Assembly (NCBI GenBank): GCA_902780135.1
Contig: CACZEK010000001.1
Span: 1 to 64,000, forward strand
DNA from: an uncultured bacterium
GTDB taxonomy: Bacteria > Verrucomicrobiota > Lentisphaeria > Victivallales > UBA1829
DNA length: 64,000 bases
Reading direction: 5' to 3'
Positions 42,932-51,972 of this stretch are shown piece after piece (position 1 is the stretch's first letter; every line of letters starts with the position of its first letter). A program made the position numbers and the translations under genes. Under the pieces are notes generated by a model. That model was not told where the DNA came from. It did no database searches and saw nothing but the letters and a program-made list of their open reading frames with translations.

Positions 42932-44293
42932 ATGTTCCTCGGTCAGGACTACCTCATCGGCAACGAAACAGGAAAACGCATTTTCGACTCGGTCAAAGGA
43001 CTCCCCATCCTCGACCCGCACAACCACGCCGACGTCGCGGCGATCGCGCGCAACGGGAATTTCAAGGACGCCTGGGAACTCTTCGCCGCCACAGACCATT
43101 ATGTCTGGGAAGTCCTGCGGAAGGCGGGCGTGCCGGAGGAGAAGATCACCGGCGGCGCGTCCCCCCACGACAAATTCATCGCCATGGCAAACGTCTTCGA
43201 CCGGATCGCCGGGAACCCCGTCTACGAGTGGATCCACCTCGACCTCCGGTTCCTCGGCGTGACGGAGCTGCTGAGCGCGGAAACGGGCGAAGCGATCTGG
43301 CAGAAGGTCAACGGCATCCTCGCGCAGGAGGAAAGCAGGCCCCAGGCGCTCCTGAAACGCATGAACGTCGGCGTGATGTGCTCGACCGACGACCCCGCCG
43401 ACACGCTCGAATACCATAAAATCGTCAATGAAAGTGTCGGTCGGACGATCGTGCGTCCGACCTGGCGCCCGGATGCGGCGATGAAGGCGGGAAAGCCCGG
43501 ATTCCCCGCGTACATCGACCGCCTCGGAAAACGCTGGGGCGTCAGGATCTCCACGCTCGGCGAACTGCTCGACGTCCTTCAGAAGTCCCATGATTTCTTC
43601 GCCGAAAACGGCTGCCGCGCCAGCGACCACGGACTGGAACTCGCGTCCAGCGGGACCGGCGACGCCGACGCCGCCGCGGAAACGTTCCGCAAGGCGCTCG
43701 CGGGCGAGCCCGTGACCCCGGAGGAAGCCGCGAACTACGCGGACTATCTGCTCGGCGAATGCGGCGAGATGAACAGCCGGAGCGGCTGGGTGATGCAGCT
43801 CCACATCGGCGCGGTCCGCGACGTGCGCGATTCCCTGTTCCGCACGATCGGGCCGGACTCCGGCGGCGACGTGAGCGACATCTTCCAGGCGCACGAACCG
43901 AAGCTCATCCGGTTCCTGAACAGGTTCGACGGCCGCCTGAAGGTCGTGCTGTACTGCCTGGACCAGGCGCATCAGGCGACGCTGGCGGCGCTCTCCCGCG
44001 CCTTCGGCAGCACGGTCCGCCTCGGCTCCGCCTGGTGGCTCTGCGACACGCCCGTCGGCATGAAACGCCAGCTGGAATACATCGGCAGCGTCGATCTCCT
44101 GAGCGCGTTCGCAGGCATGGTCTCGGATTCCCGCAAGCTCCTCAGCTACGGCTCCCGCTTCGAGATGTTCCGCAGGATCCTCTCCTCCGTGCTCGGCGGA
44201 ATGGTCGAGGCCGGACAGATCCCGGAACCCGTCGCCATGAAGCTCGCGCGGACGATGTGCTACGACGGGCCGCTCGCTTTCTTCGGGCTGTAA
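42932..44293 (+). CDS. uxaC: Glucuronate/galacturonate isomerase
   Basis: 453 residues from ATG 42932, preceded by AGGAAAGGA and downstream of the promoter. The enzyme interconverts D-glucuronate or D-galacturonate with the keto sugar, the first step of uronate breakdown. Family marks are LPILDPHNHADVAAIARNG (metal-binding His pair), ATDHYVWEVLRKAGVPEE, NVGVMCSTDDPADTLEYH, PTWRPDAAMK and WVMQLHIGAVRD. No other uronate genes are adjacent, so the rest of the pathway must be elsewhere. It fits a polysaccharide-degrading lifestyle with the GH43 gene. Confidence 0.95.
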   Translation: MFLGQDYLIGNETGKRIFDSVKGLPILDPHNHADVAAIARNGNFKDAWELFAATDHYVWEVLRKAGVPEEKITGGASPHDKFIAMANVFDRIAGNPVYEWIHLDLRFLGVTELLSAETGEAIWQKVNGILAQEESRPQALLKRMNVGVMCSTDDPADTLEYHKIVNESVGRTIVRPTWRPDAAMKAGKPGFPAYIDRLGKRWGVRISTLGELLDVLQKSHDFFAENGCRASDHGLELASSGTGDADAAAETFRKALAGEPVTPEEAANYADYLLGECGEMNSRSGWVMQLHIGAVRDVRDSLFRTIGPDSGGDVSDIFQAHEPKLIRFLNRFDGRLKVVLYCLDQAHQATLAALSRAFGSTVRLGSAWWLCDTPVGMKRQLEYIGSVDLLSAFAGMVSDSRKLLSYGSRFEMFRRILSSVLGGMVEAGQIPEPVAMKLARTMCYDGPLAFFGL

Positions 44294-44319
44294 CGGCGGC
44301 TCCCGCTTCACTGTCCGCA

Positions 44320-45498
44320 ATGACGCCTCCCGCCATGAAATCCGACGGGGATCCGGAATCCGAACGCGATCTCGTGCGCGAGAACGCCGCGCTGAGAGAG
44401 ATCATAGGATGCCTCTCTCGTCAGACCTACGGACGGATCATGCCGGGACTTTTTGCGTTCCCGGACGAAACGGAAGAAGATGCTTCCGAGGAGGGTATTC
44501 CGAGGGCAAACGGCAAACGGGGAAACAATGGCGTGCTTCGCGAACCCGCGGCGGCGTATCATGTCCCCGCGGCGGCGTCCGTGCCGCCCGGCTGCCCCTC
44601 GGAAGAGGTAACGCTGGAGCTCCCGCCCGGAAAACGCGGCGGGATGACCGTCGCCGGATATGAGCCTTCCGAGGCGATCGCGGCGCGTCCGGCGATCGTC
44701 CGCCGTACGTTTCGCCGTGCCCTGTATGTTTCCGACGACGGCTCCGGCATGGCGGGCGCGGCGCCCGCTCCCGCGCTGTTTCCCGATCCGTCCGGCGGCG
44801 CCCGGATGTTCGACGCATCCTTCGTGGCGTGCGTGGCGAATTATCGCATGGCGGGCATGGCGTTCCGCATGATCTCAGAACTGATGGAAACGGAATCCGG
44901 CCTCGCGATCTCCGAAACCGCTTTGCGCGGGCTGGTCCTGGCCGCGGCGGAAACGGTCGCGCCCGTCTGCACCGCGATGGTCACCCGGACGCTTCCCGAC
45001 TGGATGAACCTCCGCCGCATGTTCGAGGAGGTGAAAGCGGGCGGCGACTGGCTCGCCGACGATTTCCTGAAGAGCATCCGCGCGCTTTTCGAACTGGAGG
45101 AACGCGCCCGGATTCGCGCGGACCGGCTCGGCGGCGCGCCGGAGGACCTGTACCGCGAACGCCGCGCCGCCCGGCTGGAATCGGCGAGGATCACGGCAAG
45201 ATTCTTCGAACGGTGCCGCGAGGCTCTGCCCGCCCAGAATCCGGAGTCGCCGCTCGCGGAAACGCTCCGCCATGCGGTCGAACACGAAAGCTTCCTCTCC
45301 GGGTTCCTGTACGACCCGAGGCTGGAATTGTCCCGCGCGAACCCGGAGACGCCCGTCGCCGATCCGGTCGCGATCCTCGCGGTCTGCGCCGACGAATGCC
45401 GTACGCGCGGCGTGCCGTTCCGCACCTGGCTGGAAGACACGCTCGTGAAGCTGAAACAGCCGGATCCGCCGCCGCTCGAAACGCTGTTCCCCCGCTGA
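44320..45498 (+). CDS. IS66-transposase-derived protein without catalytic core
   Basis: 392 residues, intact frame; ATG 44335 is an alternative start. The N-terminal coiled segment (LVRENAALREIIGCLSRQTY), CPSEEVTLELPPGKRGG and VAGYEPSEAIAARPAIVRRT followed by ARMFDASFVACVANYRMAGM match the N-terminal third of IS66 transposases. The C-terminal third also matches: RERRAARLESARITARFFER, ESPLAETLRHAVEHESFLSG, DPRLELSRANPE and RTWLEDTLVKL. The middle, where IS66 has its first two catalytic Asp residues and the HARR motif (about 130 residues), is absent, replaced by about 30 unrelated residues. The NN.AE motif is degenerate (SRANPE). No terminal inverted repeats were seen. Host-like GC content suggests an old, retained derivative. 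Confidence 0.65.
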   Translation: MTPPAMKSDGDPESERDLVRENAALREIIGCLSRQTYGRIMPGLFAFPDETEEDASEEGIPRANGKRGNNGVLREPAAAYHVPAAASVPPGCPSEEVTLELPPGKRGGMTVAGYEPSEAIAARPAIVRRTFRRALYVSDDGSGMAGAAPAPALFPDPSGGARMFDASFVACVANYRMAGMAFRMISELMETESGLAISETALRGLVLAAAETVAPVCTAMVTRTLPDWMNLRRMFEEVKAGGDWLADDFLKSIRALFELEERARIRADRLGGAPEDLYRERRAARLESARITARFFERCREALPAQNPESPLAETLRHAVEHESFLSGFLYDPRLELSRANPETPVADPVAILAVCADECRTRGVPFRTWLEDTLVKLKQPDPPPLETLFPR

Positions 45499-45525
45499 AC
45501 GCGGCGCGAGGCGGGATCGAACGGA

Positions 45526-46767
45526 TCAGAGCGCGCCCGCCGCGGCAAGACCCGCGAGGCGTCCGCTGGACAGCGCGAACTGGATGTTGAAGCCGCCGGT
45601 CGGCCCGGTCAGGTCGAGGATCTCCCCGGCGAAATGCACGCCTTTGACCAGGCGGCTCTCCATCGTGCGCGGGTCGACTTCCTTCAGCAGGACGCCGCCG
45701 TCCATCGCCATGGCTTCGTCCATGGAGGCAGGCTTCGACACCGTGAACGGGATGCGGTCCAGCAGGTGCGCGAGCTCGTGCGCCCCGGCGTTCGTGAGGC
45801 GTTTCGAATGGAAATCCTCCCCGAAAAGGCGTTCGCAGACGAGCGAGGCAAGCGAACGCGGCATGATGCGCGCGAGGGAGTTCTTCAGCAGATGGTCCGG
45901 CACGTTTTCTCGTTCCGCGACCAGGTAATCGAACAGGTCCTGCTCCTTTTTGTCCGGCAGCACGCGCAGGAAGATTTGAGCGGGCTTTCCGCCGGACAGC
46001 GCCCGGTTCACCGTGCCGGAGAGGTTCAGCGCCGCCGGGCCGGAGAATCCGGTGTGCGTGAAGAGCAGGCTGCCGCGCATGGACACGCGGCGCGTCCCGA
46101 CCGCCACGCCAAGTTCGGCGTCCGGCACCGTGACTCCGGCAAGTTCGGAGAGCCACGGATCGTCGACATGGACGGGCGCGAGCGCGGCGACGGGTTCGCG
46201 GACGCCGTGCCCGAGCGATTTCGCAAGCTCCAGCCCGGATGCCGTGCCGCCGAGCGCGGGCGCAGCCGTGCCGCCGCACGCCAGGATCACGTGCGAGGCG
46301 CGGATGACGTCGCCGGACTCCGTTTCGACGCCCGATACGGCCCCGTTTTCCGCGAGCACGCGCCGCACGCCGGAGGACGAACGGGTCTCCGCTCCCGCCT
46401 TCTTCGCCGCATGCAGGAAGGCGTCCCGGACGTCGGACGCCCGCCCGTTCATGGGGAAGTAATGGACATCGTCCTCGACCTTCGGGCGGATCCCCTCCTG
46501 CAGGAGCAGGTCCAGGAAGAACTCCCGGGGCGCGGCGCGCAGCGCGTCGATCATGAAGCGGCCGTTCCTGCCGAACTCCGCCATGAACTTGAGCGGATGC
46601 AGGGTGTTGGAGAAATTGCAGCGTCCGTTTCCGGTGGCGCAGAGCTTGCGGCCGATCACGCAGTCCCGGTCCAGGATGAGGACCGAGGCTCCGTGCGAGG
46701 CGGCGGCGAGTCCCGCCGAAAGTCCGGCGGGTCCGCTTCCGCAGACGATGACGTCGAATGATTCCAT
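45526..46767 (-). CDS. BaiN/RdsA (HI0933/YhiN) family NAD(P)/FAD-dependent oxidoreductase
   Basis: 413 residues. N-terminal FAD-binding Rossmann motif VIVCGSGPAGLSAGLAAASHGA, then GRKLCATGNGRCNFSN, the family signature. Further family segments are HYFPMNGRASDVRDAF, VILACGGTAAPALGGTASGL, LLFTHTGFSGPAALNLS and the C-terminal GEILDLTGPTGGFNIQFALS. Members include flavoproteins with reductase roles; the substrate here is unknown. It lies convergent to the IS66-derived gene, 27 bp apart, and divergent from the greA fusion. Confidence 0.93.
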   Translation of the reverse strand: MESFDVIVCGSGPAGLSAGLAAASHGASVLILDRDCVIGRKLCATGNGRCNFSNTLHPLKFMAEFGRNGRFMIDALRAAPREFFLDLLLQEGIRPKVEDDVHYFPMNGRASDVRDAFLHAAKKAGAETRSSSGVRRVLAENGAVSGVETESGDVIRASHVILACGGTAAPALGGTASGLELAKSLGHGVREPVAALAPVHVDDPWLSELAGVTVPDAELGVAVGTRRVSMRGSLLFTHTGFSGPAALNLSGTVNRALSGGKPAQIFLRVLPDKKEQDLFDYLVAERENVPDHLLKNSLARIMPRSLASLVCERLFGEDFHSKRLTNAGAHELAHLLDRIPFTVSKPASMDEAMAMDGGVLLKEVDPRTMESRLVKGVHFAGEILDLTGPTGGFNIQFALSSGRLAGLAAAGAL

Positions 46768-46984
46768 GAAAAGAGTTCCGGGCGGCGAGGCGGGAGTGAG
46801 GATTGAAAAGAGTCGGGAGAAGATAAAGATAGCGCATCCTGCGGAAAAATCAAATCAAAAAGCGGGGAAAAAACGTCATTCAGCCGGAAAAACACTTGAA
46901 AAAAGGCCGTTTTGGGTGTACATTAATCAGTTTAGTAATACAAACATGCTACTTGACCCCCGATGTCGAAGGAGACGACTCTCT
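46768..46984. other. Divergent intergenic region with greA promoter
   Basis: 217 bp between the divergent flavoprotein and greA-fusion genes, AT-rich in the middle. It holds the greA promoter; no minus-strand promoter was convincing. Confidence 0.4.
46896..46924 (+). promoter_or_regulatory. Promoter for the GreA fusion gene
   Basis: TTGAAA (46896-46901), 17-nt spacer, TACATT (46919-46924), 60 bp before ATG 46985. Confidence 0.65.
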
Positions 46985-49132
46985 ATGAGTATCAATGACT
47001 TTTCCCTGCCGGATCTGATCCTGTACGCACAAATGGAGCAGCACGACGACGCCGTCAACGTCCTGCTCGAACGTGTCAACCGCCTTGGTTCGTCCGACAT
47101 TCAGGAACTCCGCGCCGCCGCGCCTCAGTTCGAAGCCCTGTTCGAGGCATGGGACGACGCGATCTCCGCCTCCGTCGACAAGGCGAAACTCTGCGTCCGG
47201 CTCGCCGAATTCTCCATCCTCGACTCCGCGGCTTTCCGCAACTGCCTGAACTACGCGGTCCGCAAGCTGCTCCCGCCCTACCTGGTCAGCGGCGCGGTCG
47301 TGAAGGCGCTCGGCGCGAAAGACGCGAACATCGGCGTCCGTGAAGTCGCGCTCCGCCTCAAAAAACTCCAGCGCCTGCGTTCGACCGCGATCATGTACCA
47401 GCAGGAGACCGGGCAGTGCGGACGCATCACCGGCATCGACCGCGTGACCGGCACGATCGCAGTCACCCCGGTCGACGGCTCCAGCAGTTCGTCCATCCCG
47501 ATCGCGAACGCGGTCGTCTCCGCATATTTCTTCGAAACGACGCCCGAGCTCATGGACCTGATCTCCCCGCTCCGCGCCACGCTCCGCCCCTCGTCCGAAT
47601 ACCGCCGCATCCTGAACCGCCTGGCTCTGGTCGACGTGCCGGAACAGAAGATCCAGGAGCTCGTCCAGCATCTTCTGGTGCCGCGCACCTTCACCGCCGC
47701 CGAGTTCGCGGCGTGGTGGGACGCCGCGCCCGCGGCCTCCGCGGCCGGCGGAAAGCGCCATTTCAGCGACTCCCGCAGCGTGCTTGAGCTCTACACGCTC
47801 CTGAAGGCCATCGTGGACGGCGGAGCCGCCGTGGAAGTCGACGCCGCGTCCGCGGAAAAGCTCGGAAAGCTGTTCCTCCGCGTCAGCTCCAGGCTGCTCC
47901 CGAAGGACGTCCAGATGCTCGCCGAATCCATTTCCTGGCTCTCCCTCGGCACGGCGCAGGACCTGCTCGCCTCGATGTTCACCCCCCTGCGCGGACAGGT
48001 CCCCTTCTGGCCCGCCTCGGTCCCCGGCGGCGTGAAGCTCCAGAACCTCGCGATCTGGGCGAAGATCTCCGTGAAGGACCTCGACGGCCTCCTCGCCGCG
48101 ACGCGCGCCATCTACACGCAGGACGAATACGTCTCCCTCGGCCTGCTTCTCCCGCTCCGCTGCATGACCGTCTTCTTCGAGCCGAAGAAAGGCGCCGATC
48201 CCGCGGAAGAGGCCGCCCTCCTTCAGGCGGTCATCACCAAGATCGCCGCGATGGAAACGCTTTCCGCCGACGTCTGCCTCTGGATCTGGAAGAACAAAAC
48301 CCGCATCAAATCCAAGATCATCACCTCGCTGGTCGACATGGAGACCGTCGTCGCCGCGCTGAACCGCCCTGACCTGCTGAAGGAATGGGGCGCGGCGCAG
48401 CGCGAGCTCAAACGCCTCCTGCTCGGCGAGAAGGGCGACTTCCGCAAATACCTCATCGAAAACGCCGACGGCGACATCCCGTCCATCGTCGCCAGCCTCC
48501 AGAAATTCCGCACGCAGGCAAGCGAGCTCCAGAGCGTGATGGTCAAGATGGGCCGCGTCTCCCCCGAATTCATGGAATACATCGAAAGCGGCGAAGGCAG
48601 CAAGCTGCTCGGCATCCACGCGGCGAACACCTCCGAACAGCCCCCGGTCGCCTCGATCGCGTCCCAGAAGCGCATGCAGGCCGAACTCAAGCACCTCGTC
48701 GAGGTCCTCATCCCGCAGAACGCCGAGGCCGTGGCGTACGCCAGAAGCTTCGGCGACCTCCGCGAAAACGCCGAATACGACGCCGCCAAGGAACAGCGCC
48801 GCTTCCTCCAGAGACGCCGCTCCGACCTCGAAAGATCGCTCGGCTTCATGGACGTCACGAATTTCAGCGACGTCAGGCCGACCGACACCGTCGTGCCCGG
48901 CTGCCGCGTCTTCCTGAAGGACGAAAAAGGCAAGGAAGTCTCCTACTACATCCTCGGCGCCTGGGACGGCGACGTCGACCGCGGCCGCATCGCCTACAAG
49001 GCCCCGCTCGGACAGGCGCTCGTGGAACACAAGGTCGGCGAAAAGGTCAAGCTGCCCGAACTCGGCGTTTGCCTGATCGACAAGATCGAGCCGCTGCCCG
49101 CCGAAATGATCAAAGAACTCTCCGGCGAATAA
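46985..49132 (+). CDS. greA: GreA/GreB-type transcript cleavage factor with long N-terminal fusion
   Basis: 715 residues from ATG 46985 with AAGGAGA upstream. The last 155 residues are GreA: a coiled coil with the catalytic acidic tip FGDLRENAEYDAAKEQ (about 589-604), then the FKBP-like domain (DTVVPGCRVFLKD, YYILGAWDGD, IAYKAPLGQAL). The factor enters the RNA polymerase secondary channel and rescues backtracked complexes by RNA cleavage. The first 560 residues are helical with no other named domain; residues about 120-190 include a small beta-rich region (GQCGRITGIDRVTGTIAVTP). Ordinary GreA has about 160 residues. Chlamydiae encode GreA fused to a similarly long N-terminal region, which supports PVC affiliation. 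Confidence 0.9.
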   Translation: MSINDFSLPDLILYAQMEQHDDAVNVLLERVNRLGSSDIQELRAAAPQFEALFEAWDDAISASVDKAKLCVRLAEFSILDSAAFRNCLNYAVRKLLPPYLVSGAVVKALGAKDANIGVREVALRLKKLQRLRSTAIMYQQETGQCGRITGIDRVTGTIAVTPVDGSSSSSIPIANAVVSAYFFETTPELMDLISPLRATLRPSSEYRRILNRLALVDVPEQKIQELVQHLLVPRTFTAAEFAAWWDAAPAASAAGGKRHFSDSRSVLELYTLLKAIVDGGAAVEVDAASAEKLGKLFLRVSSRLLPKDVQMLAESISWLSLGTAQDLLASMFTPLRGQVPFWPASVPGGVKLQNLAIWAKISVKDLDGLLAATRAIYTQDEYVSLGLLLPLRCMTVFFEPKKGADPAEEAALLQAVITKIAAMETLSADVCLWIWKNKTRIKSKIITSLVDMETVVAALNRPDLLKEWGAAQRELKRLLLGEKGDFRKYLIENADGDIPSIVASLQKFRTQASELQSVMVKMGRVSPEFMEYIESGEGSKLLGIHAANTSEQPPVASIASQKRMQAELKHLVEVLIPQNAEAVAYARSFGDLRENAEYDAAKEQRRFLQRRRSDLERSLGFMDVTNFSDVRPTDTVVPGCRVFLKDEKGKEVSYYILGAWDGDVDRGRIAYKAPLGQALVEHKVGEKVKLPELGVCLIDKIEPLPAEMIKELSGE

Positions 49133-49153
49133 TCCCGCCGCCAGCGTGCCGCC

Positions 49154-50059
49154 ATGCCGGACGTTTCCAGCTTCCGCTCCCGGATCTACACCCGGAAACA
49201 GAAAACGGACCTGACGGCGGAGCAGCGCGCAAGGGCTCTGCTCTGGCAAACCGCCCCCTCGTTCGTCAACGAGTCCCGCGCGCTCCCGTCCGGCCTGCGC
49301 GTCCGCTTCATGCGCATCTCCAAGCCGCGCCTGGCGGGCCGCACCCTGCTGTTTTTCTCGGACACCCACATCCGCACCGCGGGCATCCGGGGTATCTCCC
49401 CGTTCGTGCGCCAGGGCGGCGGGACGGAATGGCTGACGAAGGCGTTCCGCGAACTCTTCGAGGCGATCCCGGCGCCGGACTGCATCGTGTTCGGCGGCGA
49501 CCTCGCCGGGGAAGCCGCCTGGATCAGCCCCGCACTTGACTTCCTGCGCACCATCCCGTCCGGCCCGCGCAAGTTCGCGGTCTGCGGCAACTGGGAACTC
49601 CGCCGCCGCTGGATCCCGGTCGAACGCTGGCGCGATCTCTTCGCGGACGCCGGATTCCGGCTGCTGATCAACGAAACGGAGGAAGCCTGCGGGATCCTGT
49701 TCTGCGGGCTGGACGACGCGAAGGAAGGCGACGGGCTGTCCCGCGAGGCGGAGATCCCGCAGTCCGAAAACGTCTGCGTGCTCTCCCACAATCCCGACAC
49801 CGCGGCCGCCATGCTCCCCACGGACAGGCTGAAGGAAGCCCCGCTGATCCTGTGCGGCCATACGCACGGCGGCCAGTTCCGGATCCCCGGCTTCGGCGCG
49901 GTCATCACCTCCTCGCGGTTCGGCAAACGACTCGAATACGGCGCGTACCGGCACAGCTCGACCGGCGCGACGATGTACGTAACGGCGGGCATCGGCGGCA
50001 CCTGGTTCCACGCCCGCATCTGCTGTCCGCCCGAGGTCCTCTTCGTCAACTTTTGCTGA
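49154..50059 (+). CDS. Calcineurin-like metallophosphoesterase
   Basis: 301 residues. The five metal-binding blocks are all present: FFSDTHI, FGGDLAGE, GNWELRRRW (GNHE type with Trp for His), LSHNPD and LCGHTHGGQFRIPGFG. The closing GHTHGGQ..P..G and the order fit the YkuE/lipid phosphoesterase branch, though no membrane helix is visible. GNWE instead of GNHE changes a usual substrate-side His, as in some family members. It starts 21 bp after the greA fusion and is probably cotranscribed. Substrate unknown. Confidence 0.9.
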   Translation: MPDVSSFRSRIYTRKQKTDLTAEQRARALLWQTAPSFVNESRALPSGLRVRFMRISKPRLAGRTLLFFSDTHIRTAGIRGISPFVRQGGGTEWLTKAFRELFEAIPAPDCIVFGGDLAGEAAWISPALDFLRTIPSGPRKFAVCGNWELRRRWIPVERWRDLFADAGFRLLINETEEACGILFCGLDDAKEGDGLSREAEIPQSENVCVLSHNPDTAAAMLPTDRLKEAPLILCGHTHGGQFRIPGFGAVITSSRFGKRLEYGAYRHSSTGATMYVTAGIGGTWFHARICCPPEVLFVNFC

Positions 50060-50075
50060 ACTTTCGCATTCCGGC

Positions 50076-50104
50076 TTGAAAGCCGGGCCCTGCCGTGCTA
50101 TACT
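50076..50104 (+). promoter_or_regulatory. Promoter for glnS
   Basis: TTGAAA (50076-50081), 17-nt spacer, TATACT (50099-50104), 49 bp before ATG 50154. Confidence 0.7.
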
Positions 50105-50153
50105 AATAGATTAAAACGTTTTTTGACCGAATCCCGAATACGGAGCGACAACT

Positions 50154-51842
50154 ATGAGCGAAACCGAAATCAATCTCCCCGACAATTTCATCCATGAGAT
50201 AATCAAGAAGGACATCGCCGCAGGCAAAAACGGCGGCGCGGTCAAGACGCGTTTCCCGCCGGAGCCGAACGGATACCTCCACATCGGCCACGCGAAGAGC
50301 ATCTGCCTGAACTTCGGCACCGCGCAGAAGTTCGGCGGCAAGTTCAATCTCCGCCTCGACGACACCAACCCCGTGAAGGAGGACACCGAATACGTCGAAT
50401 CCATCCTCGAGGACGTGAAATGGCTCGGCGCGGACTGGGAGGACCGTTTCTTCCACGCGTCCGACTACTTCGACCAGATGTACGAGTACGCGGTCCAGCT
50501 CATCAAAATGGGAAAGGCATACGTCTGCGAGCTCTCCGAAGACGAGTTCAAGGAATACCGCGGCACCCTCACCGAGCCCGGCAAGGAGCCCCCGGGACGC
50601 AAGCGCACGGTCGAGGAAAACCTCGACCTCTTCGAACGCATGAAGGCGGGCGAGTTCCCGGACGGCAGCAAGGTGCTCCGCGCCCGCATCGACATGGCGT
50701 CGCCGAACATCCACATGCGCGACCCGGCGATCTACCGCATCCGCCACGCCGAGCACCACAACACCGGCTCGAAGTGGTGCATCTACCCGCTCTACGACTT
50801 CGCGCACTGCCTGGAGGACGCCATCGAGGGCATCACGCACTCCATCTGCACGCTCGAGTTCGAGATCCACCGCCCGCTCTACGACTGGATCCTGAACACG
50901 CTCGACACCCCGTGCAAGCCCCAGCAGATCGAGTTCGCGCGCCTCAACCTCACCTACACCGTCATGAGCAAGCGCAAGCTCCTCGAGCTCGTGAAGACCG
51001 GCCTCGTGAACGGCTGGGACGACCCGCGCATGCCCACCATCTGCGGCATGCGCCGCCGCGGCATCCCCGCCTCCGCCATCCGCGATTTCTGCGAGACCAT
51101 CGGCGTCACCAAGTTCAACAGCCTCACCGAGATTGAGCTCCTCGACCACTGCGTCCGCGACGACCTGAACAAGTCCGCGCGTCGCGCCATGGCGGTCATG
51201 AACCCGCTCAAGCTCGTGATCGACAACTACCCGGAAGGCGAGGTCGAGGAAGTCGAGACCGTGAACAACCCGGAAGACCCCGCCGCCGGAACCCGCAAGG
51301 TCCCGTTCACCAAAACGCTCTACGTCGAACGCGACGACTTCATGGAGAACCCGGTCAAGCAGTTCCACCGCCTCGCGGTCGGCAAGGAAGTCCGCCTCCG
51401 CAGCGCCTATTTCGTGACCTGCACCTCGTTCGTGAAGGACGAAAACGGCGAGATCGTGGAGCTTCACGCCACGTACGACCCCGCCACGAAGGGCGGCAAC
51501 GCCCCCGACGGACGCAAGGTCAAGGGCACCATCCACTGGGTCTCCGCCGACAAGTCCCTCGAAGCCGAGGTCCGGCTCTACGACAAGCTCTTCACCGTCC
51601 CCGACCTCTCCGCCATCCCGGAGGACGCCGACTGGAAGAGCTACCTGAACCCGGATTCCCTGAAGGTCGCGAAGTGCCGCATCGAACCCGGCCTCGCCGG
51701 GCTTCCGCCGTCCACGCACGTCCAGTTCGAGCGAATCGGCTATTTCTTCTCCGACCCGAAGGACCATTCCAAGGAGCATCCCGTGTTCAACCGCACGGTC
51801 GCGCTGAAGGATTCCTGGTCCAAGATCGCGAAGAAAGTCTGA
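50154..51842 (+). CDS. glnS: Glutaminyl-tRNA synthetase
   Basis: 562 residues, normal length. Class I signature HIGH as GYLHIGHAK near residue 41 and KMSKS-type VMSKRKL near 271; [30 protein letters not shown] and the anticodon-binding beta-barrels in the second half ([24 protein letters not shown]) identify GlnRS rather than GluRS. It charges tRNA-Gln directly, so the organism does not depend only on the GatCAB amidation route. Monocistronic by its own promoter. Confidence 0.95.
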   Translation: MSETEINLPDNFIHEIIKKDIAAGKNGGAVKTRFPPEPNGYLHIGHAKSICLNFGTAQKFGGKFNLRLDDTNPVKEDTEYVESILEDVKWLGADWEDRFFHASDYFDQMYEYAVQLIKMGKAYVCELSEDEFKEYRGTLTEPGKEPPGRKRTVEENLDLFERMKAGEFPDGSKVLRARIDMASPNIHMRDPAIYRIRHAEHHNTGSKWCIYPLYDFAHCLEDAIEGITHSICTLEFEIHRPLYDWILNTLDTPCKPQQIEFARLNLTYTVMSKRKLLELVKTGLVNGWDDPRMPTICGMRRRGIPASAIRDFCETIGVTKFNSLTEIELLDHCVRDDLNKSARRAMAVMNPLKLVIDNYPEGEVEEVETVNNPEDPAAGTRKVPFTKTLYVERDDFMENPVKQFHRLAVGKEVRLRSAYFVTCTSFVKDENGEIVELHATYDPATKGGNAPDGRKVKGTIHWVSADKSLEAEVRLYDKLFTVPDLSAIPEDADWKSYLNPDSLKVAKCRIEPGLAGLPPSTHVQFERIGYFFSDPKDHSKEHPVFNRTVALKDSWSKIAKKV

Positions 51843-51882
51843 CGGAGCAAGGCAAAACCTGCGTGTTTTCCGCGGAAACGAT

Positions 51883-51911
51883 TTGACAAAACGGTTTCCA
51901 GCGTGTAAAAT
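51883..51911 (+). promoter_or_regulatory. Promoter for hcp
   Basis: TTGACA (51883-51888), 17-nt spacer, TAAAAT (51906-51911), 61 bp before ATG 51973. No operator-like palindrome stands out. Confidence 0.75.
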
Positions 51912-51972
51912 ACATCCGGGTTTTCCCGTTTTCACTGACTTAACCTCAATTTTATAAAAGGAGACAATCCAG

